Source of the DNA: Ottelia alismoides
Lineage: Eukaryota > Streptophyta > Magnoliopsida > Alismatales > Hydrocharitaceae
Length of the DNA stretch: 64,000 bases
Reading direction: 5' to 3'
Assembly: GCA_037367405.1 (NCBI GenBank)
Contig: JAZKJV010005760.1
Span: 124,001-188,000, forward strand
Below the pieces are notes generated by a model. That model worked only from the letters and a program-made list of their open reading frames with translations, was not told the DNA's origin and made no database searches. A program made the position numbers and the translations under genes. Position 1 is the stretch's first letter; each line of letters opens with the position of its first letter. Positions 45,459 through 57,190 of the stretch are shown one piece after another.

Positions 45459-48138
45459 TGTTGGAGTGTTTGGTTGTGCGTCATATGTATGGGAGATGGG
45501 TAAATGGATCTCTCCAGGATCCATTTTTCCCATCCAAGAGTTTAGTCCCACATCTACTAGTGGTGGGACTTGGAGGCTCTGTGGAGGCTATATAAGGAGC
45601 CCCAGACCTCCTGTAACAGATGAGAAAGTGCAATAGACACACCAGACCTCTGAGGCATTCTCCTGTGGTTTCATGTCGCTCCTTAGAGAGTAGGGTTCCA
45701 CGTAAAAATCTTTGTTCTTATCGTTCTATCTTTATTTCTCTGATTCCGTTCCCGCTTTCTATTTTCTAACATGGTATCAGAGCGGGTTTGGTTCACGAGG
45801 ATTTTAAGTTTTTTTTCTGCTCGAGATTCGATTATTGTTCGCTCATTCACGAAGATCAAAGATATTTTAGGGTTCCAGTCAGAAACCCTAGATCTGGTGT
45901 CCACGGTGCGAGATTTTCTGGCGGCTGCTCCTCAATACCGTATCTCTTCTGCTACGCATCAGGGCGGCATATGGCATCACCTCCAGGCCTTGGTGGCACC
46001 AGATCCTGACCCATCTTGCGCAACCCCTGCCATCCTGCGCGCAACCTCCAAATCGAGACCCATCTTTCCTCTGTGCGCAGCGGTGCCGCCGCAGTTGGCG
46101 GGCCCGGCTTTAGGCGTAAGGCGCACAGTCCAGGAGGGCCTCCAGGCGGTGGCGGTGGTGTCTATCTGCACTAGGATTCTTAATCGGAGGCGGCGATCTC
46201 CCTCCAGTGCGTCGCTCGGCGACCTCTCAAGCGGCGCTCGAGCCCTTGGCGCCAACTGTGGCTCCAGCGGCGAGATCCTGCACATCAGCGGGACCCGCTT
46301 CTCCTCCCTCGCGCAGGCGGCGCGAGGCTTCTACCTCCAGCCGACGACACGCAATTGCGCACGTCTTCCAATCGCCGAGACCGCCCTGCCTCCCTCGCGA
46401 CTGCAGGTGGCGTGCTTCCCCCCTCGTGTGACACCCTCAACCATCTCCGCTCGCACATGCGGTGCATGAGAGAAGCCGCAGTTGGTGCAAGCCCTCCAGG
46501 TCGACGGCGGCTGAAGCACGAAGTGTTGACGATTAAAAAAATAAGAGGGATACCGTGGGAACCCTAAAGGGTTAGCGTTATTTGAAGGGAAAAAAAGAGA
46601 AAGGGCTCGATGCCTCCCGCCCCTTTAAAAAAATCATTTTTAAAAGCACGTGGGATGTGCTTTAAAAAGGGGAGCGGCTGCAGTTAGAGAGGTGGCCCTG
46701 TTTAGGTTGAGATTCGAGTTTGTTCAACAAAAAAATAGAGAGAATGAATGTTTTTAAAAAGATAAAGAAGAAGAAGAGAGGGAAGCTTGGGTCCAGACTT
46801 TGGGCCGAGTCATTTTGTAAAAAAAAAGAAAGAAAAGAAGAGGCGTGTATAATAAAAAAAGCCGTACGTAAAATATTTAGAAAAGGGGGGGAGCCGTAAA
46901 AAATGTCAACGGCTTATTTGTTTTCCAAAAAAATGTTTGGACGGCTTATAGAAAAATGATGAAGAAAAGCCGCAAGGAGTTTTTTTAGAGTGATTCATGT
47001 TTCTCCCATTCTTCATGTCTTCTCCCAACTTGTCGATGTTCATTTCCCGACAAGTATGGGAGAAAGGGGGAGTATTGTGTAGAGTCACAGGTCGGTTACA
47101 GATCCAGTGTCAGATTCTCTAGTGTTCAGACCAACATATATTCCAGACTCTACAGTTCAGATTTCAGACTCGACGTTCAGCTTCCGAGTCTCCAGTTTCA
47201 GACACGCACATGTATACGGTCTTTTCAGATGTGCACATGTTTGCCATCTTTTGCCGTGGTCCCCATCTTATTCTTGTTATTTTAGCCAGAGTTTTCATGT
47301 GAGCCATAGGGACTCCAGAGTAGAGGACCATTCCTTATGTCATGTTGGCAAGGGTTTTTTATGTGGTATCATAGGTGCTCCAGAGTAGGGTACCATTCTC
47401 TAAGCCAGATGGGAGGGACTCAGTTCTCCGACGAGGAGACTTCTTTCAGACTCCATTCTCCAACGACCGTGGACTTCGACGAGGATTGCACTTCCACGAC
47501 CTTTTTCAGTTAGGCCCTTTTCAGAGATAGAGCAGTTGTCCACATGTTGTGGCAGGGCAGAGTACTCTGACGAGGAGACTCATTTTTAGTTGTAGTAACT
47601 CTGACAGGCGCAGTTCAGAGCACATGCTCTCCGACGAGGAGAATTCAGCAGACTCACACTCCAGCCCGTTCATCCTCCTCACCTGCACGGCATGAGAAGC
47701 AATGTCCTCGACAGCAACCGACAGTTATGCGCGTTGAGTTGATATTGTCTGTATTGTCCTGTAACGTGAGTTGAGTTTCTTTCTGTTTGTTTGTCCAAGC
47801 TGAGCATTGCATGCTCCAGCTTGAGGGGGAGTGTTGAAGTATTTGGTTGTGCGTCATATGTATGGGAGATGGGTAAATGGATCTCTCCAGGATCCATTTA
47901 CCCAGAGTTTAGTCCCACATCTACCAGTGATGGGACTTGGAGGCTCTGTGGAGGCTATATAAGGAGCCCCAGACCTCCTGTATCAAATGAGAAAGTGCAA
48001 TAGACACACCAGCCCTCTGAGGCATTCTTCCGTGGTTTCATCCCGCTCCTTAGGGAGTAGGGTTCCACGTAAAAATCTCTGTTCTTATTGTTCTATCTTT
48101 ATTTCTCTGATTCCGCATCCGCTTCATATTTTCTAACA
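45459..48138 (+). mobile_element. Non-coding LTR retrotransposon, copy B
   Basis: LTRs lie at 45459-45771 (313 bp) and 47832-48138 (307 bp), with exact target copies GAGTT (45454-45458 and 48139-48143). The primer site is TGGTATCAGAGC at 45772-45783, and TTGAGGGGGAG precedes the 3' LTR. The interior repeats the plan of copy A: a GC-rich CAGGCG block (about 45900-46550), an A-rich block (46570-46990), a hairpin (47019-47066) with GGGGGAG, the doublet module (about 47290-47415) and GACGAGGAGA motifs. No coding capacity. Copy B lies inside copia-3. Confidence 0.93.
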
Positions 48139-48926
48139 GAGTTGTTACAGATTTTGATTGTTTAGCGATTGTAATACACAAAAAAAATGTAGTAGACCAA
48201 GGACTTTTCTTACGAAGTCAGAAGTCATGTTGGGGAAATAATTTGGTCTCCTGTTGGGGAAATAATTTGGTCTCCTGGATGTTTGCCACATCATCCCTTT
48301 TAAGAATCTTGTCGACATTGTTCCTCATGTTTATTTCTTGACCATTGCAGGGTAATTAGACGAGGCCTTGTAGATCATGTAATAGTAATCTCCATGCGAA
48401 GCTTGTCAAACCATGTCCTTAAACTCTATTTTAGGTCATTGGTGGCTTTCCGGAGTCGACATATATACTTCCCCTCGTTGGCATAACATGATTGCTAAGT
48501 CATATTAACATCTTCCTCAATACCTTTAATATGTGAACAGATTTTTCCCATCAAGCTGATAGATGTGCCAACTCATGTAAACCATTATAAAAAGAAGTGT
48601 ACCATGGATCCCACCATAGCCTTGGAGAGGTCTCAAAGGTCGTTCAACTTTTCCATTAAGGGTATGCTTGGTAGTGAAAACCCATCGGTATTCAACATCA
48701 TAGACACCATAAGGTCAAGGCATAATATCCTGGCGAAGGAGCATGCAAGATGCTTGGAGGTTAGTGCTAGTTAGATCCCAATGGTGGGGTTATGTGTTGC
48801 GAGTCCCGCAACAGAAGAGATGTTATCGGTGGATGCACGAAGATGGAGTTAGGGTTTTGGTGGAGGGGATTGATGCTTATTTGGTTAGTAATAGTATATT
48901 TGACTACTAGTGTGGCTCTGACACCA

Positions 48927-49043
48927 TGTTAGGAGAAAAGTGCAATATAAGAAAATATCAACTTGTTTATTATTAGATTTGAGGCTCCTCTTATATAGAA
49001 GAGGAGCCTAAGATATATGGGAAGATTATATAGTTTCCCTACA
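48927..49043 (-). repeat. Copia-3 5' LTR
   Basis: 117 bp. It contains CTCCTCTTATATAGAAGAGG, the same palindromic TATA context seen in the copia-1 LTR. No second copy was found in the window. Confidence 0.75.
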
Positions 49044-49351
49044 GAAAATATTATTTGTAAATACCCATTTTTACCTCACAATGGTAAATTTTTTGTTTTC
49101 AAGCCTTTAATGGATTGTTTTCACTAGTATCTGTTATATATATTATGCTTCTATTGTATTTTTTGCCACGATTGTGGAGGTAAAGGGCTATGGTATCGTG
49201 TTAATGATATTATTGCCATTAGAAATTATACTAGGTTAAGTTTGAGAAGTTTCTTGTTGAAGTCCAAAGCAATCTTGCTATTAAAATTTTATAACAACAT
49301 GTTTATATTCCATTATTAATATGCATTCACTATGAAAAATTTAGGAGTCAT
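49044..49351. other. AT-rich spacer
   Basis: Nothing recognisable. It lies between the copia-3 LTR and the next hAT-like element. Confidence 0.4.
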
Positions 49352-49953
49352 AATTGTTGCAACCTTCTAAAAATCGACCGACTAGTCGGCCCGATTAATT
49401 GAGCTGGGGGACAGCCGACTCGACTAGGCCTTGTCGATCGACTTGAGTAATTGGATCGACTAGTCAGCTGATTTTTTAATGACACTTTGTTATTCGTTTA
49501 TTCTCATTTTATTTATTGTTAGTAACTTCGTATTCATTGTAGGTTAGTAGTTAGTAACCTAGTATATCATGTTTCCTCTTATTTTTTATGTCATTCCTTT
49601 GTATCTCATGTTTATATTGTGTATTTAGTTCATGTTACCATGTTGTATATTTAGTTTATGTTGTAAACGGAATCGCATACCAAACTAAAACAATCGAGAC
49701 GGGGCGTTGCTCCCATGCTGTAGGGTATGGTGGCACGAGGGGGACATCAAATAGTTCTGGGTTCGGCAGAACAAATGGATTGGATTCAAGGCATATCAAT
49801 AGTTTATGCTATTCAATTTGTATTATTGTTAATGTTAATGCTATCGGTCACTATAAACATCTACATTTGGTTGTGTTATTTTTATATGATATTCATTCGT
49901 TATTAATGCTATTGGTTAGTATTTTTATTTTATTCATTTTTATGAATGTTAAT

Positions 49954-52333
49954 TGTTGGAAAAGAAAAGAGTCCACCCATGTGTTTAGTACCACATGGGG
50001 GAGCGATCACTATTGGGTCTGTCCGTGGGGCTATATAAGGAGCCCCACACCCGCTGTACTCATTGAGAACTTCAATAGAGGAAATGCCCAATTCAGGGGC
50101 GTCTCCCGTGATTTCATCCCGCTCCTTCTAGAGTAGGGTTCTACGTTAAAATCTTTGTTCTTATTGTTCTATCTTTATTTCCGATTCCGCTTCCGCATTC
50201 TATTTTTCTACATGGTATCAGAGCGGGTCGATTCTCGAGGATTTCGTGTTCTTGTTTTATTCGAATTTGTTTCCTTTGTCGTGGAAACAGTTCGTGAAGA
50301 TTATTGTTCGAGATTTTTATTAGGGTTCTCTGAAACCCTAGATCTGTTTATCTCCAGGCGCACGCCGCCGTTCCCAGGTGGTTCCTTCGATCGGTGCTCC
50401 TGCACCCCAGCCACGCGACATCAACACAGATCTGTTCCAGGATGTGGTGGCACTAGCGCCGCCAACAACAGTTCGCATACAGGGCGCGTATCCCCAGGCG
50501 TGCATCCCGGCGCACAGGGCGCCCATCCAGGCATCCACGCAGGAGCCCTCCCGCCCTAGCGGCGCAACTCCAGCCGCAGGAGAGATCCCCAGGCGGCAGG
50601 CGCAGATCCTATGACTTAAGGCTGCGAAGAAATCTCCAGGTCGCACGCATCTCCAAGTCTCGCGCACGACCCCAAGCTGCACGCAACATCATCTTGCATT
50701 GTCGACCTCCGATCAGGGATCGCACAGGGTTCTGGAGCCCCTTCAGCATCTCCTACGCACCAGGGCTTCTTGCGACTCACCCAACTTGCCGCCAAGAAGA
50801 CATCGAAGCCCTATCTCCAGACTTCCTCCAGGTTCTTCTCCATCGAGTGCGCCTGGCGAAGCGATACCGCTCCAGGCGTGAGGTGGCCAAGGCGGCATAC
50901 CCGCACCCCCGTTCCCCCATCGCGGCGTCAGATCCAAGCGGGGATCCTCAAGCTTCCCCTGTTCCGCGCGATTGCCCCGAAGCCGCCTGCAGGCGGCACA
51001 TCCTTCACATCGCGCGCGCCCCAGCCCCTCCGCGCATGGTATCACTCGAGTGTCTTCAAAGAAACCTCACGCATCGCAGCATCTCAGCAAGAACTGGCGT
51101 CGCCTGAGAGATATTGTCTCGAGCGCGTAGACCTCCCCAAAAGAATATTAAAAGGCGAGACCGTTCTCCCATCTTGGCGGCGCAGAGATTGAAGGAACCC
51201 TACATAGGGCTCTCGTTCTTTTTTTTGGAAGCCCTATTGGGCTCCTACACATTAGGGGGAAATGTTATAGGCCGTGAGATGTTTAATAATTAGGGGAGGG
51301 TTATTTTGTTTATGCCCATGTGGGCTGGTGATAAAAAAACTAAGGAATCTGCGACAGAAAAAGGAGGGAGCCCAAGGAGGCAAGAAAAAAAAGAGAAGGA
51401 AATGTGTTGGGCTCAAGTGGGCGTGTGTTTCATAAAAAAAATGAAATGAGTGAGAAAAAGGCCAGAAAAATTGGGTGAACGGCCTTATACAAAAAAAAGG
51501 AGAAATGAGAGAAAGAAAAAAAGAGGGATTGTTAGTTACAAAAAAAAAGAAAAAAAGTCGCGTACAAGGAAAAAAAGTCGTACGCATTAAAAAAATGTGA
51601 TTCATGTTTGCTTCTCCCAACTTGTCTTTATTTTCATTATTCTCACAAGTTTGGGAGAAAGGGGGAGTAAAAGCCATATGCATTCTACATCATTGATTGA
51701 CAGACCAAACACTCCGGGTTTCACAGAATATCAAGCCATCTTCACTGTGCATCGATCTTCGTCGTGGTTTCTCTATCCTCGACATCGACTCCGCACTGGA
51801 TTTGTTTTCTTCAAGGCACGACAGAGACAAAGTCCGGTGACCCGCAGGCACGACTGAGACAGAGATCCGATGACCATGAAGGCACAATAGAGACAGTCCG
51901 GTGACCTTCCAGGCACGACAGAGATACGTTCCGGTGACCTGATATACCTGTCAGCAAGCGGGTTTGTCTACCAGTTGCGGATACATACGTTTATTGTGGT
52001 GATTTCAAGTGAAGATGTAATGATGTATATTTTTCTTTATTATTGCAAGTTGCAGCTGTCCCAGCTACCAACTTGAGGGGGAGTGTTGGAAAAGAAAAGA
52101 GTCCACCCATGTGTTTAGTACCACATGGGGGAGCGATCACTATTGGGTCTGTCCGTGGGGCTATATAAGGAGCCCCACACCCGCTGTACTCATTGAGAAC
52201 TTCAATAGAAGAAATGCCCAATTCAGGGGCTTCTCCCGTGATTTCATCCCGCTCCAGGGTTCTACGTTAAAATCTTTGTTCTTATTGTTCTATCTTTATT
52301 TCCGATTCCGCTTCCGCATTCTATTTTTCTACA
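49954..52333 (+). mobile_element. Non-coding LTR retrotransposon, copy C (variant 3' module)
   Basis: LTRs lie at 49954-50212 (259 bp) and 52084-52333 (250 bp), TGTTGGAAAAG...TTCTACA, with exact target copies TTAAT (49949-49953 and 52334-52338). The primer site is TGGTATCAGAGCGG at 50213; polypurine tract CTTGAGGGGGAG is at 52072-52083. U3 differs from A, B and D, but TATATAAGGAGCCCC and U5 are shared. A GC-rich CAGGCG block covers about 50340-51190. The hairpin is at 51611-51660 with GGGGGAG. The 3' module is unlike the other copies and holds a four-unit tandem repeat (51813-51939). No gag or pol. Confidence 0.93.
51813..51939 (+). repeat. Four-unit tandem repeat in copy C
   Basis: Four units of about 31-33 bp, each with (A)GGCACGACAGAGA or a close variant and ending CCGGTGACC or CCGATGACC. 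It is not present in copies A, B or D. Confidence 0.85.
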
Positions 52334-53038
52334 TTAATTTTTTAGTAGGTTTAGTATTCTTGTTATGTTTTTATGAATGTATTGTAGTATTGAAAATGTC
52401 TAATTCTATGTCTATATATAGGATAATATATATTTTTTATTTATTTATTTATATATTTAAAATAAATAAAAATCTCAAAAATTGATTGCATCCCGACTAA
52501 ACCCGATTAGTCTCCTGACTACCGATTATTTGGAGATAATGACCTGGTTGTCCGAGTATCGACTACCAACTTCTTGAACCTTGAATTGATATATACAATA
52601 TCAAGTTGAGTAGCCCTGATGACTATAGAATTATACTTCAGGAAACGTGTTATCCAAAAACTTAAGAATTTCCCACCTTATTATGTTTTTCATTGCCTAT
52701 TTATCCAATATTAGAAAACATATTGTTAAATACTTGGTTACGAATTAGCTGGAGCCAAACTTGCAAAAATTGGCTGATTAGGTTAATTAGTCGGGTCCCA
52801 TTTGACAGGTCCGTGGGATGGCCCACTGAATAGAGGTTGCTTGATCAACAATCGGTCGATCGGCTAGTATGTCCGATTAGTTGGCTTAGTCGACCGACAT
52901 AATTCTGATGTGTTACTGATTCATCATTGACATCAAATTTGATACATTGTTGACTTCTTTAATTCTTGTTTTAGCATATCATCAAACTCAAGTCAAATTT
53001 TAGCATCTCTTTCATAGCATCTCTATCCAAAGAAAAGA

Positions 53039-53971
53039 AAATAAAATTCATTGGTTATTCTCTAAATTCTAATCAAATATAACTGGATCTCCGGATCTGG
53101 TTCTGATTAGAAAATATATGAACTAAACCTTATCTACATAAATATATAAATGTATTATTCTAAATCCAATCTATATTTTTTTAGTCAGAAAAAGGTGGAA
53201 ACACGTGGAGGTGTTGTTCACCACATAAATATATTAATGATTAAAGATGCTACATCAGCCAAGAGTCAAGAAGAGTCTTAGCATGACATTCTCTACAGAA
53301 AATTGTTGTGCTCGAAAAACTAAACTGTTATGAGCTAGCCACAACACCCAAAGAACCGCCAAAGGCATCATCTGCATGTTCATTTGGTATAAATCTTGAT
53401 CACCAAAGATCCCCAAAAAATCGATGTCAGGCAACACCGACCACAGGTTCCCACCTCTGCCCACACCTCTTTAGCTCTTCCACACGAAAAGATTGTCCGT
53501 TGATTAAATAAAATTCATTGGTTATTCTCTAAATTCTAATCAAATATAACTGGATCTCCGGATCTGGTTCTGACTAGAAAATATATGAACTAAACCTTAT
53601 CTACATAAATATATAAATGTATTATTCTAAATCCAATCTATATTTTTTTAGTCAGAAAAAGGTGGAAACACGTGGAGGTGTTGTTCACCACATAAATATA
53701 TTAATGATTAAAGATGCTACATCAGCCAAGAGTCAAGAAGAGTCTTAGCATGACATTCTCTACAGAAAATTGTTGTGCTCGAAAAACTAAACTGTTATGA
53801 GCTAGCCACACACCCAAAGAACCGCCAAAGGCATCATCTGCATGTTCATTTGGTATAAATCTTGATCACCAAAGATCCCCAAAAAATCGATGTCAGGCAA
53901 CACCGACCACAGGTTCCCACCTCTGCCCACACCTCTTTAGCTCTTCCACACGAAAAGATTGTCCGTTGATT
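53039..53971. repeat. 467-bp tandem duplication
   Basis: 53039-53505 and 53506-53971 are head-to-tail copies. The differences I see are one substitution (CTGATTAG/CTGACTAG) and one missing base (CACAACACCC/CACACACCC). Copies this similar point to a recent event. Confidence 0.92.
53255..53464 (-). pseudogene. LINE ORF2 C-terminal fragment (present twice by duplication)
   Basis: The minus strand reads PLAVLWVLWLAHNSLVF, matching the tail of plant L1 ORF2 proteins after the zf-RVT finger (the usual W-x-LWL-x-RN-x-x-F pattern). A near-identical second copy lies about 466 bp to the right. No other LINE sequence is attached. Confidence 0.5.
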
Positions 53972-54429
53972 CCACCTTACCACCACAAAGTTAGCAGCTA
54001 TCATCAACTGAAAAAAATCTCACATCTCTCTTTGGTCATTATTCTTTAGCTTCATAACATCCAGAGGAAAATCGTAACCTTAAATTTCAACAAAATTATT
54101 AAAAAGATACAAAATCGACTAAATTCAACAAAATCCTATGGGATGCCGGACTGTCAATTAATCCTTATTTAGGGAGCTGATCGTCTGAATTCCGACTACA
54201 AAGTTTTTCAAGGTTGGTAGAAGCAACTTCAACTTCTAGAATGTTTTATGAGAAACCTTGTGGATAATTGTTAACCAAGGTGTGATTTTAAAGGCAATGC
54301 ATTGATTTTATTTTTTTTACATATTTCATCTCTTAATCCTCTTCCCTTATTTGTTCACCTCGCCATACACTTGCTTTTTGGTATTTTCTCTGTACTATGT
54401 AAATTATGGTGAATTGTACTATATTTTAG

Positions 54430-54720
54430 ATGACTAAACCTCATATGAATGTCATGTCCAGTAGCAACTCATCATCTTATGTGCCTTCAGGATCGAATGA
54501 TCTGCATGGTAATTTGGATATGCTTAAAACCGTGCCAATCCAAACACGGTTACATATAGACTTTGCAAGAATGTGGTGAAGGGAGGAATCTATAGATTCA
54601 AGCAACATCTTGCTTGTGAAGGGGGTAATGTATCCTAATGCCCCATGGTCTGATGAGGCAAAGAAGCAAATATCAGCATATCTGGATGACATTACCAAGA
54701 AGAAGGTCTAGAAACCAACA
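54430..54720 (+). pseudogene. hAT transposase BED-finger relic
   Basis: From 54430 the frame MTKPHMNVMSSSNSSSYV runs to about 54540. In a shifted frame NPNTVTYRLCKNVVKGGIYR and then FKQHLACEGGNVS follow, the BED zinc finger of plant hAT transposases (C..C lost or altered; H in KQHL kept). A stop follows, then CP and SDEAKKQISAYLDDITKKK, which fits the segment after the finger. The rest of the transposase is not seen. It may derive from an autonomous hAT related to the nearby non-autonomous elements. Confidence 0.65.
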
Positions 54721-56085
54721 TTTATTGAGGAGACTAGAAATGGATTCGCTCCATTTAAGCCAAATGAGGATCTTGACGTTGATGCATGCCTTCTCCTTTC
54801 ACATAGATCTATACTATGAAGCACTGGGACATTGGCGTGGGAGGCTGTCAGTTGCCTGCAGACCTAAGAACCAAAATCCCTTTCAATTGTTGGTAGTCCT
54901 GTACGGCTGATCAGGGCCTTTGCCCCAAACAAGAAGACACAGGTCTTATATATCGTGAATCCCAGAAATTCGAGCCAAAGATGAGAACCCAAACTCTATG
55001 ATTTCCGCCATATGATGACCGCTTCTCAGAAAAGTGTTGAAATCAAGAGCAATATCTGTTAATTGAGGGAATAACTCCCCAAACCTCTTAATCATGCAGC
55101 CAGAATGAAAAGTGAGAACCAGTTCTCAGCCCTTGCGAGAGAAAATCGAATATTCATGGTATAATTTTCATGACTCCATTCATAAATAGTGAAAGCATCA
55201 TAGGGAGCCTATGCCACACCTCATATATTATTTTTATTCCCTTCAGAGGGTCCTGTCATGTGTACATTTATATTATTATAACATTAAATTGTGAAATGCC
55301 TGATCTTTCAAATTGCCGCGGGCAGGATGGAGAACCTCCCATTAATCTGCTGCTCACATGGGAACAAATTTGTTAGATCTGAAGGATCTGCTGATGTATT
55401 CTAATATTGGGTGTCCTTTTTTTCCTTGGAAGTTGTGTGCTTTTGAGTTGTCATAAATATTGCCAAGCTGGGTGCTAAAGATGACTTGAAAAAATCAAAG
55501 TCCGTGTGTGTATATAATTAATTGTCTTTTTATAAATATAAAAGCTAGAGAGAAAAGCGGTACATATTCTGCTAAATATCCTGTCTTTAGGAAGCTGGAC
55601 CAACTGTCTTTCGTTTAAACAAGTAAAGCAAGGGACTGATGATCTTGATGCACACTTATCTTGGCATGTGCACCTGCATTGATGCTGTTGGTTGTGGGTT
55701 GACAATTTATAAGTGGATAGCACTCTCCATTATCGAATTTAAGTTCAAAATTCATAATACAACTAATATCAGTGGAAAAGATGTTCCTGGTTGCAATCTT
55801 TCCCCCAAAGTGACGTTCCTTCTTATTTCTGATTAGCATACTGGCGAATGATTTGATTATAATTCGACAAGAAGCAAAATATTCCAGAATATTTCTCTGT
55901 GTAGTAGTAAATGGTTAGTAATGAATTATAATCTTTCCATTTTGATACCTGTGTAATTTTTTCTTGAAATCTGCATCAGGATGCTTGTTTATATACATTT
56001 CTCTCTACAAGTAAACATTTGTAAAGTGTGTGTTGATGTTGTATTAGTAAGCTTGTGATTTCATGGGCTTTGTTGAATTGTCCAG
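54721..56085. other. Unassigned sequence left of the RecA-like exon
   Basis: No convincing exon or repeat. Composition is AT-rich and intron-like from about 55380, with TTGTTGAATTGTCCAG just before 56086. I looked for the RecA segment that should precede this exon and did not find it. Confidence 0.4.
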
Positions 56086-56217
56086 GTTAGATTCTCGGGC
56101 TTCAGTAAAACTAATATGCACATAAATGAGGTATCGTGTGGTGGGAACTCTCTGAAATTTTACTCCGCAGTGCGATTAAGGATTGCCAGATCTGGCTTAC
56201 TTCAGACTGAAGATGAG
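56086..56217 (+). CDS. Exon of an organellar RecA homolog (RecA2-like)
   Basis: A 132-bp open segment, 44 codons, between AATTGTCCAG| and |GTATCA splice sites, phase 0 at both ends. It reads INEVSCGGNSLKFYSAVRLR then IARSGLLQTEDE. This is the RecA segment after the NQVR loop (GGNALKFYASVR in most RecA proteins). It would lie in the C-terminal half of the RecA core, which binds DNA and ATP during strand exchange. The LR-I-R-GLL pattern recalls plant mitochondrial/chloroplast RecA homolog 2, but that assignment is from memory of the family. No stop or frameshift is present. No neighbouring exon was found between 54000 and 61300, so it is either one exon of a gene with very long transposon-filled introns or an isolated captured exon. 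Confidence 0.7.
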
Positions 56218-57190
56218 GTATCATCATTATACTTCCGAAATTATTTGAAACGTCTAAATTTCTCTAGAATCTATACATAATGCCCAAAATTGTCTTTATC
56301 AATTGAACACTGTTTCTGCTACTCACTCATGTGGCTTTGTGGGGATTTATATTGTGAACCATGGTGGGATTATGCGGTGTTTTTAGCTATTTATCTATTC
56401 AACTCAATTTCTATCCTTAAGTAAACTTCTTTAGCAATCTCATTTTCCTCTAAAAAGTAAGCTCAACAGTTGTTACCAGGGTTTTCTGCATAGATGCCTC
56501 TCCCTTCCTTTGCTATACATGTTACCTTTATCTTATTCATTTTTACATAGATAATCCTACTCAGTCAGTTTTACATAGATAATCCTACGAGCTTTCTCAT
56601 TCTACACAAATACCTTCAGTCGATATCCCACTCCCAGTGTGTTAAACTTTATGGATCCATATTTAGATATAATAATAATTTATTATCTTGCTGCATAATT
56701 ATTTATTTTATTCTAATATTACTACCATCATCAACTAATCTCAGTTTTTACTATGTTCGTCTTCTTCCAACTCTTCAACTTCGTCTCCAACACTTCTTGC
56801 CATAGTTGGTGTATTGCAAACACCATTGTTACCAGAGGTAAAGAGTGCAATGGGAATGAGCGAATGTTCTGAGTGGATGAGAATTGTGCGTCACAACAAT
56901 GGGGTAATGAGTTCTTTGGCATCAACATGGATTTGGCGTCACTGGAGGCAAGGAATGATGGAATACAATGTTCAAGAATGCAGTCACATGAATCATATAT
57001 GCGACTGCATATGCTTATGCAGTGAGTGGACCTGATTGCATTCTTTAAGCAGTGCATTATGCGGTCTATGTTGCATATTCAATCCACATAATTGGTTGCA
57101 TACATTGCATTCTCAATCCGCATTCTATATAGAGTTAATGTATAACTTAGACCTTGAAATTTAATTTTTGAAAAATCATTTTTTTGTTAC
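56218..57190. other. Intron-like or intergenic sequence
   Basis: AT-rich with CT-rich patches (56500-56640). Some of it repeats short phrases, such as TTTTACATAGATAATCCTAC twice near 56544-56588. No further RecA exon recognised. The ORF on the minus strand at 56731-57057 has no family resemblance. Confidence 0.4.

Larger units (their letters stand above)
44736..49043 (-). mobile_element. Copia-3: collapsed Ty1/copia element carrying copy B
   Basis: The right end has a 117-bp LTR (48927-49043, TGTTAGGAG...CCCTACA) preceded on the plus strand by the reverse complement of TGGTGTCAGAGCC (48913-48926), an iMet-type primer site. The left end (44738 on) reads on the minus strand as the copia C-terminus and polypurine-like TTGAAGGG. 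RNase H-like sequence lies at 45040-45140, where the plus-strand GGGCCATATCCCTATAATTC parallels copia-1. Only about 1.5 kb of interior remains outside copy B. The 3' LTR is missing at the RTE junction. Confidence 0.7.
49360..52583. mobile_element. hAT-like non-autonomous element carrying copy C
   Basis: The left end CAACCTTCTAAAAATCGACC carries subterminal GACTAGTCGG repeats (49378-49480). The right end is CGACTACC...TTGAACCTTG (to 52583). Flanks AATTGTTG (49352-49359) and AATTGATA (52584-52591) agree at six of eight bases. About 0.84 kb is left without copy C. The ends are similar in style but not precise inverted copies, so confidence is moderate. Confidence 0.5.
52756..54216. mobile_element. 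Second hAT-like non-autonomous element (tentative)
   Basis: Left end CAAACTTGCAAAAATTGG; right end read on the other strand CAACCTTGAAAAACTTTG. Both are followed by ATTAGTCGG/TAGTCGG-type subterminal motifs. Flanking 8-mers GCTGGAGC and GTAGAAGC agree at five of eight, so the target duplication is weak. It contains a 467-bp tandem duplication and a LINE 3' fragment. Confidence 0.4.

Noticed and set aside
56731..57057. 108-codon minus-strand ORF near the RecA-like exon
   Set aside because: No domain, no splice context linking it to RecA, and opposite strand to the exon.
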